A stretch of 14,801 bases of DNA, from assembly GCA_051011115.1 (NCBI GenBank), contig JBPCUN010000120.1, forward strand, positions 1-14,801, given 5' to 3'. Positions 13,742 to 14,801 of this stretch are shown piece by piece. Position numbers and translations under genes: made by a program. Numbering within the stretch: the first letter of the stretch is position 1; each line of letters begins with the position of its first letter. The notes under the pieces are model-generated. The model was not told where the DNA came from, did no database searches, and saw nothing but the letters and a program-made list of their open reading frames with translations. The stretch comes from Profundicola sp051011115 (lineage in GTDB: Bacteria; Bacteroidota; Bacteroidia; Flavobacteriales; Weeksellaceae).

Positions 13742-14725
13742 ATGGAAAATAAATATACAGATATAGATCTTTTAATTGTAGGTGCCGGACCAATGGGAAT
13801 TGCAACGGGTATAGAGGCACAAAAAAATAATTTATCCCACGTCATAATAGAAAAAGGAGCTTTAGTGAATTCTATATTCCATTTCCCTAAAAATATGACA
13901 TTCTTTTCTACTTCAGAGAAATTAGAAATAGGAGATATTCCTTTTATGTCTATTCATGAAAAACCATCGAGAGATGAAGCTTTAGAATATTACAGGAGAG
14001 TGGTAGAAAAATGGAATTTAAATGTGAAATATTATGAAGAGGTTCTTAATGTAGAAAAAGTTGAAAATAAAAAATTTAAAGTAACCACTTCAAAAGGTAT
14101 TTATTATGCTAATTATGTGGTAATAGCAACAGGATTCTATGGTAATTCTAATAAGTTAAATATTCCAGGAGAAGAATTAAATAAAGTATCTCATTATTTT
14201 GATGATGCCCATCGTTACATCGGTCAAAAGGTAGTAGTTGTAGGGGCAGGTAATTCTGCTACGCAAGTGGCACTAGAACTGTATTATAAAGGTGCTGAGG
14301 TTACTATGATCATTCGAGATTCTGCTATTGGAGACAATGTAAAATATTGGATAAAACCCAATATAGAAAATCGAATTGAAGAAGGCGCTATTAAGGCATT
14401 CTTTAATGCCTCTTTATCAAAAATTGATGAGGATAGCGTTACTTTTATTCAAAACGGAAAAGAATTCAGCATAGAAAATGATTATGTACTTGCAATGATT
14501 GGTTATCAGCCGGACTATGAATTCTTGAATAAAATTGGTGTGCTATGTAATAATGATGACATGCAAATTCCAAATTTCCAGCCTGATTCTCACCAAACAA
14601 ATCAAAGCGGTATTTATATCGCTGGCGTAGTTTGTGGAGGTTTAAAAACGAACACCTATTTCATTGAAAATTCTATGGAACATGCAGAAAAAATTATACA
14701 ATCGATTTTAAGAGAGAATTCATAA
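13742..14725 (+). CDS. ypdA: YpdA family flavoprotein (putative bacillithiol disulfide reductase)
   Basis: NADPH/FAD-dependent oxidoreductase related to YpdA, which recycles oxidised bacillithiol in Firmicutes. The 327 residues include the FAD-binding GAGPMGIATGIEAQ (14-27), FFSTSEKLEIGDIPF (54-68), which is typical of YpdA, ATGFYGN (129-135), a second nucleotide-binding VVGAGNSATQ (167-176), AMIGYQPDYEFL (251-262) and IAGVVCGG (293-300) with FIEN (307-310). In S. aureus YpdA the residue after GGGP is the redox-active Cys14. Here that place is Met18, so the chemistry may differ. The first ATG (13742) is chosen over a TTG at 13709 because it gives the conserved N-terminus and the TTG overlaps a likely promoter box. 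No bacillithiol synthesis gene is nearby. A tRNA gene follows 39 bases later. Confidence 0.9.
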   Translation: MENKYTDIDLLIVGAGPMGIATGIEAQKNNLSHVIIEKGALVNSIFHFPKNMTFFSTSEKLEIGDIPFMSIHEKPSRDEALEYYRRVVEKWNLNVKYYEEVLNVEKVENKKFKVTTSKGIYYANYVVIATGFYGNSNKLNIPGEELNKVSHYFDDAHRYIGQKVVVVGAGNSATQVALELYYKGAEVTMIIRDSAIGDNVKYWIKPNIENRIEEGAIKAFFNASLSKIDEDSVTFIQNGKEFSIENDYVLAMIGYQPDYEFLNKIGVLCNNDDMQIPNFQPDSHQTNQSGIYIAGVVCGGLKTNTYFIENSMEHAEKIIQSILRENS

Positions 14726-14733
14726 AATTTAGT

Positions 14734-14741
14734 TACTTTTG
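14734..14741 (+). promoter_or_regulatory. Candidate -7 box of the tRNA-Arg gene
   Basis: TACTTTTG is an exact TAnnTTTG match, 23 bases before the mature tRNA. The following bases CAATC would hold the transcription start. The -33 region overlaps the end of ypdA and shows no obvious TTTG. Confidence 0.55.
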
Positions 14742-14764
14742 CAATCTTAATTTTTTACTTAAAG

Positions 14765-14801
14765 GGCCCAGTAGTTCAATTGGATAGAATATCAGATTTC
14801 G
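14765..14801 (+). tRNA. tRNA-Arg(TCG), 5' half
   Basis: The last 37 bases fold as the 5' half of a tRNA: acceptor strand GGCCCAG (14765-14771), T8 and A9, D stem GTTC paired with GAAT (10-13 with 22-25), D loop with A14, GG (18-19) and A21, then A26, anticodon strand TCAGA (27-31), T32, T33 and the anticodon TCG (14799-14801). TCG reads CGA arginine codons. The 3' half lies outside the window, so the acceptor and T arms cannot be checked. Confidence 0.85.

Noticed and set aside
1..14801. CRISPR array, insertion sequence, prophage or toxin-antitoxin island
   Set aside because: No regularly spaced repeats, transposase or integrase motifs, or small paired genes were seen. The gene content is housekeeping throughout.

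Overview
The window is chromosomal DNA from a member of the Bacteroidota. The evidence is AT-rich sequence, several -7 boxes of the form TAnnTTTG, few clear Shine-Dalgarno sites, TTG starts on two genes, an Obg GTPase lacking the C-terminal OCT domain, and a recF-DUF721 pair. A YpdA homologue also suggests a bacillithiol-using organism. I cannot place it below phylum. There are no insertion sequences, phage genes, CRISPR arrays or obvious transferred islands. Almost every gene belongs to a conserved family.

Layout. (1) 1-231, minus: 5' part of a secreted protein with a carboxypeptidase-regulatory-like beta domain. (2) 423-2948, minus: clpC, closed by a long perfect terminator hairpin. (3) 3307-5090, plus: a membrane-anchored ATP-grasp ligase-like protein and a rhomboid protease. 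(4) 5176-5487, minus: ybaB. (5) 5595-6113, plus: a small lipoprotein. (6) 6207-8625, minus: recF, a DUF721/DciA-like gene and obg. (7) 8719-10219, minus: a UbiA-like membrane protein gene and a transaldolase. (8) 10350-12028, plus: grpE-dnaJ. (9) 12175-13563, minus: lpd, E3 of the 2-oxoacid dehydrogenases. (10) 13742-14725, plus: ypdA, followed by the 5' half of tRNA-Arg(TCG), whose anticodon is the last three bases of the window. Rho-independent terminators sit at most convergent junctions.

How the genes work together. ClpC (protein unfolding for ClpP) and GrpE-DnaJ (co-chaperones of DnaK) form the protein quality-control theme. Both transcription units have a GG-N10-GC element immediately upstream that looks like a sigma-54 (-24/-12) promoter. 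The two elements share the 9-mer ATCGTGGCA. This suggests stress chaperones under RpoN control in this lineage. RecF, the DciA-like protein and YbaB concern replication and nucleoid maintenance. Lpd and YpdA are flavin disulfide reductase-type proteins.

The most notable observations are the two matching sigma-54-like promoters, and a DnaJ that retains zinc-finger motifs II and III (zinc site 2) while motifs I and IV (zinc site 1) are both gone. Smaller points are a YpdA with Met where Staphylococcus aureus YpdA has its active-site Cys14, and an aldolase-family enzyme whose Phe133 marks it as a transaldolase rather than a fructose-6-phosphate aldolase. I see no wholly new multi-gene system here.
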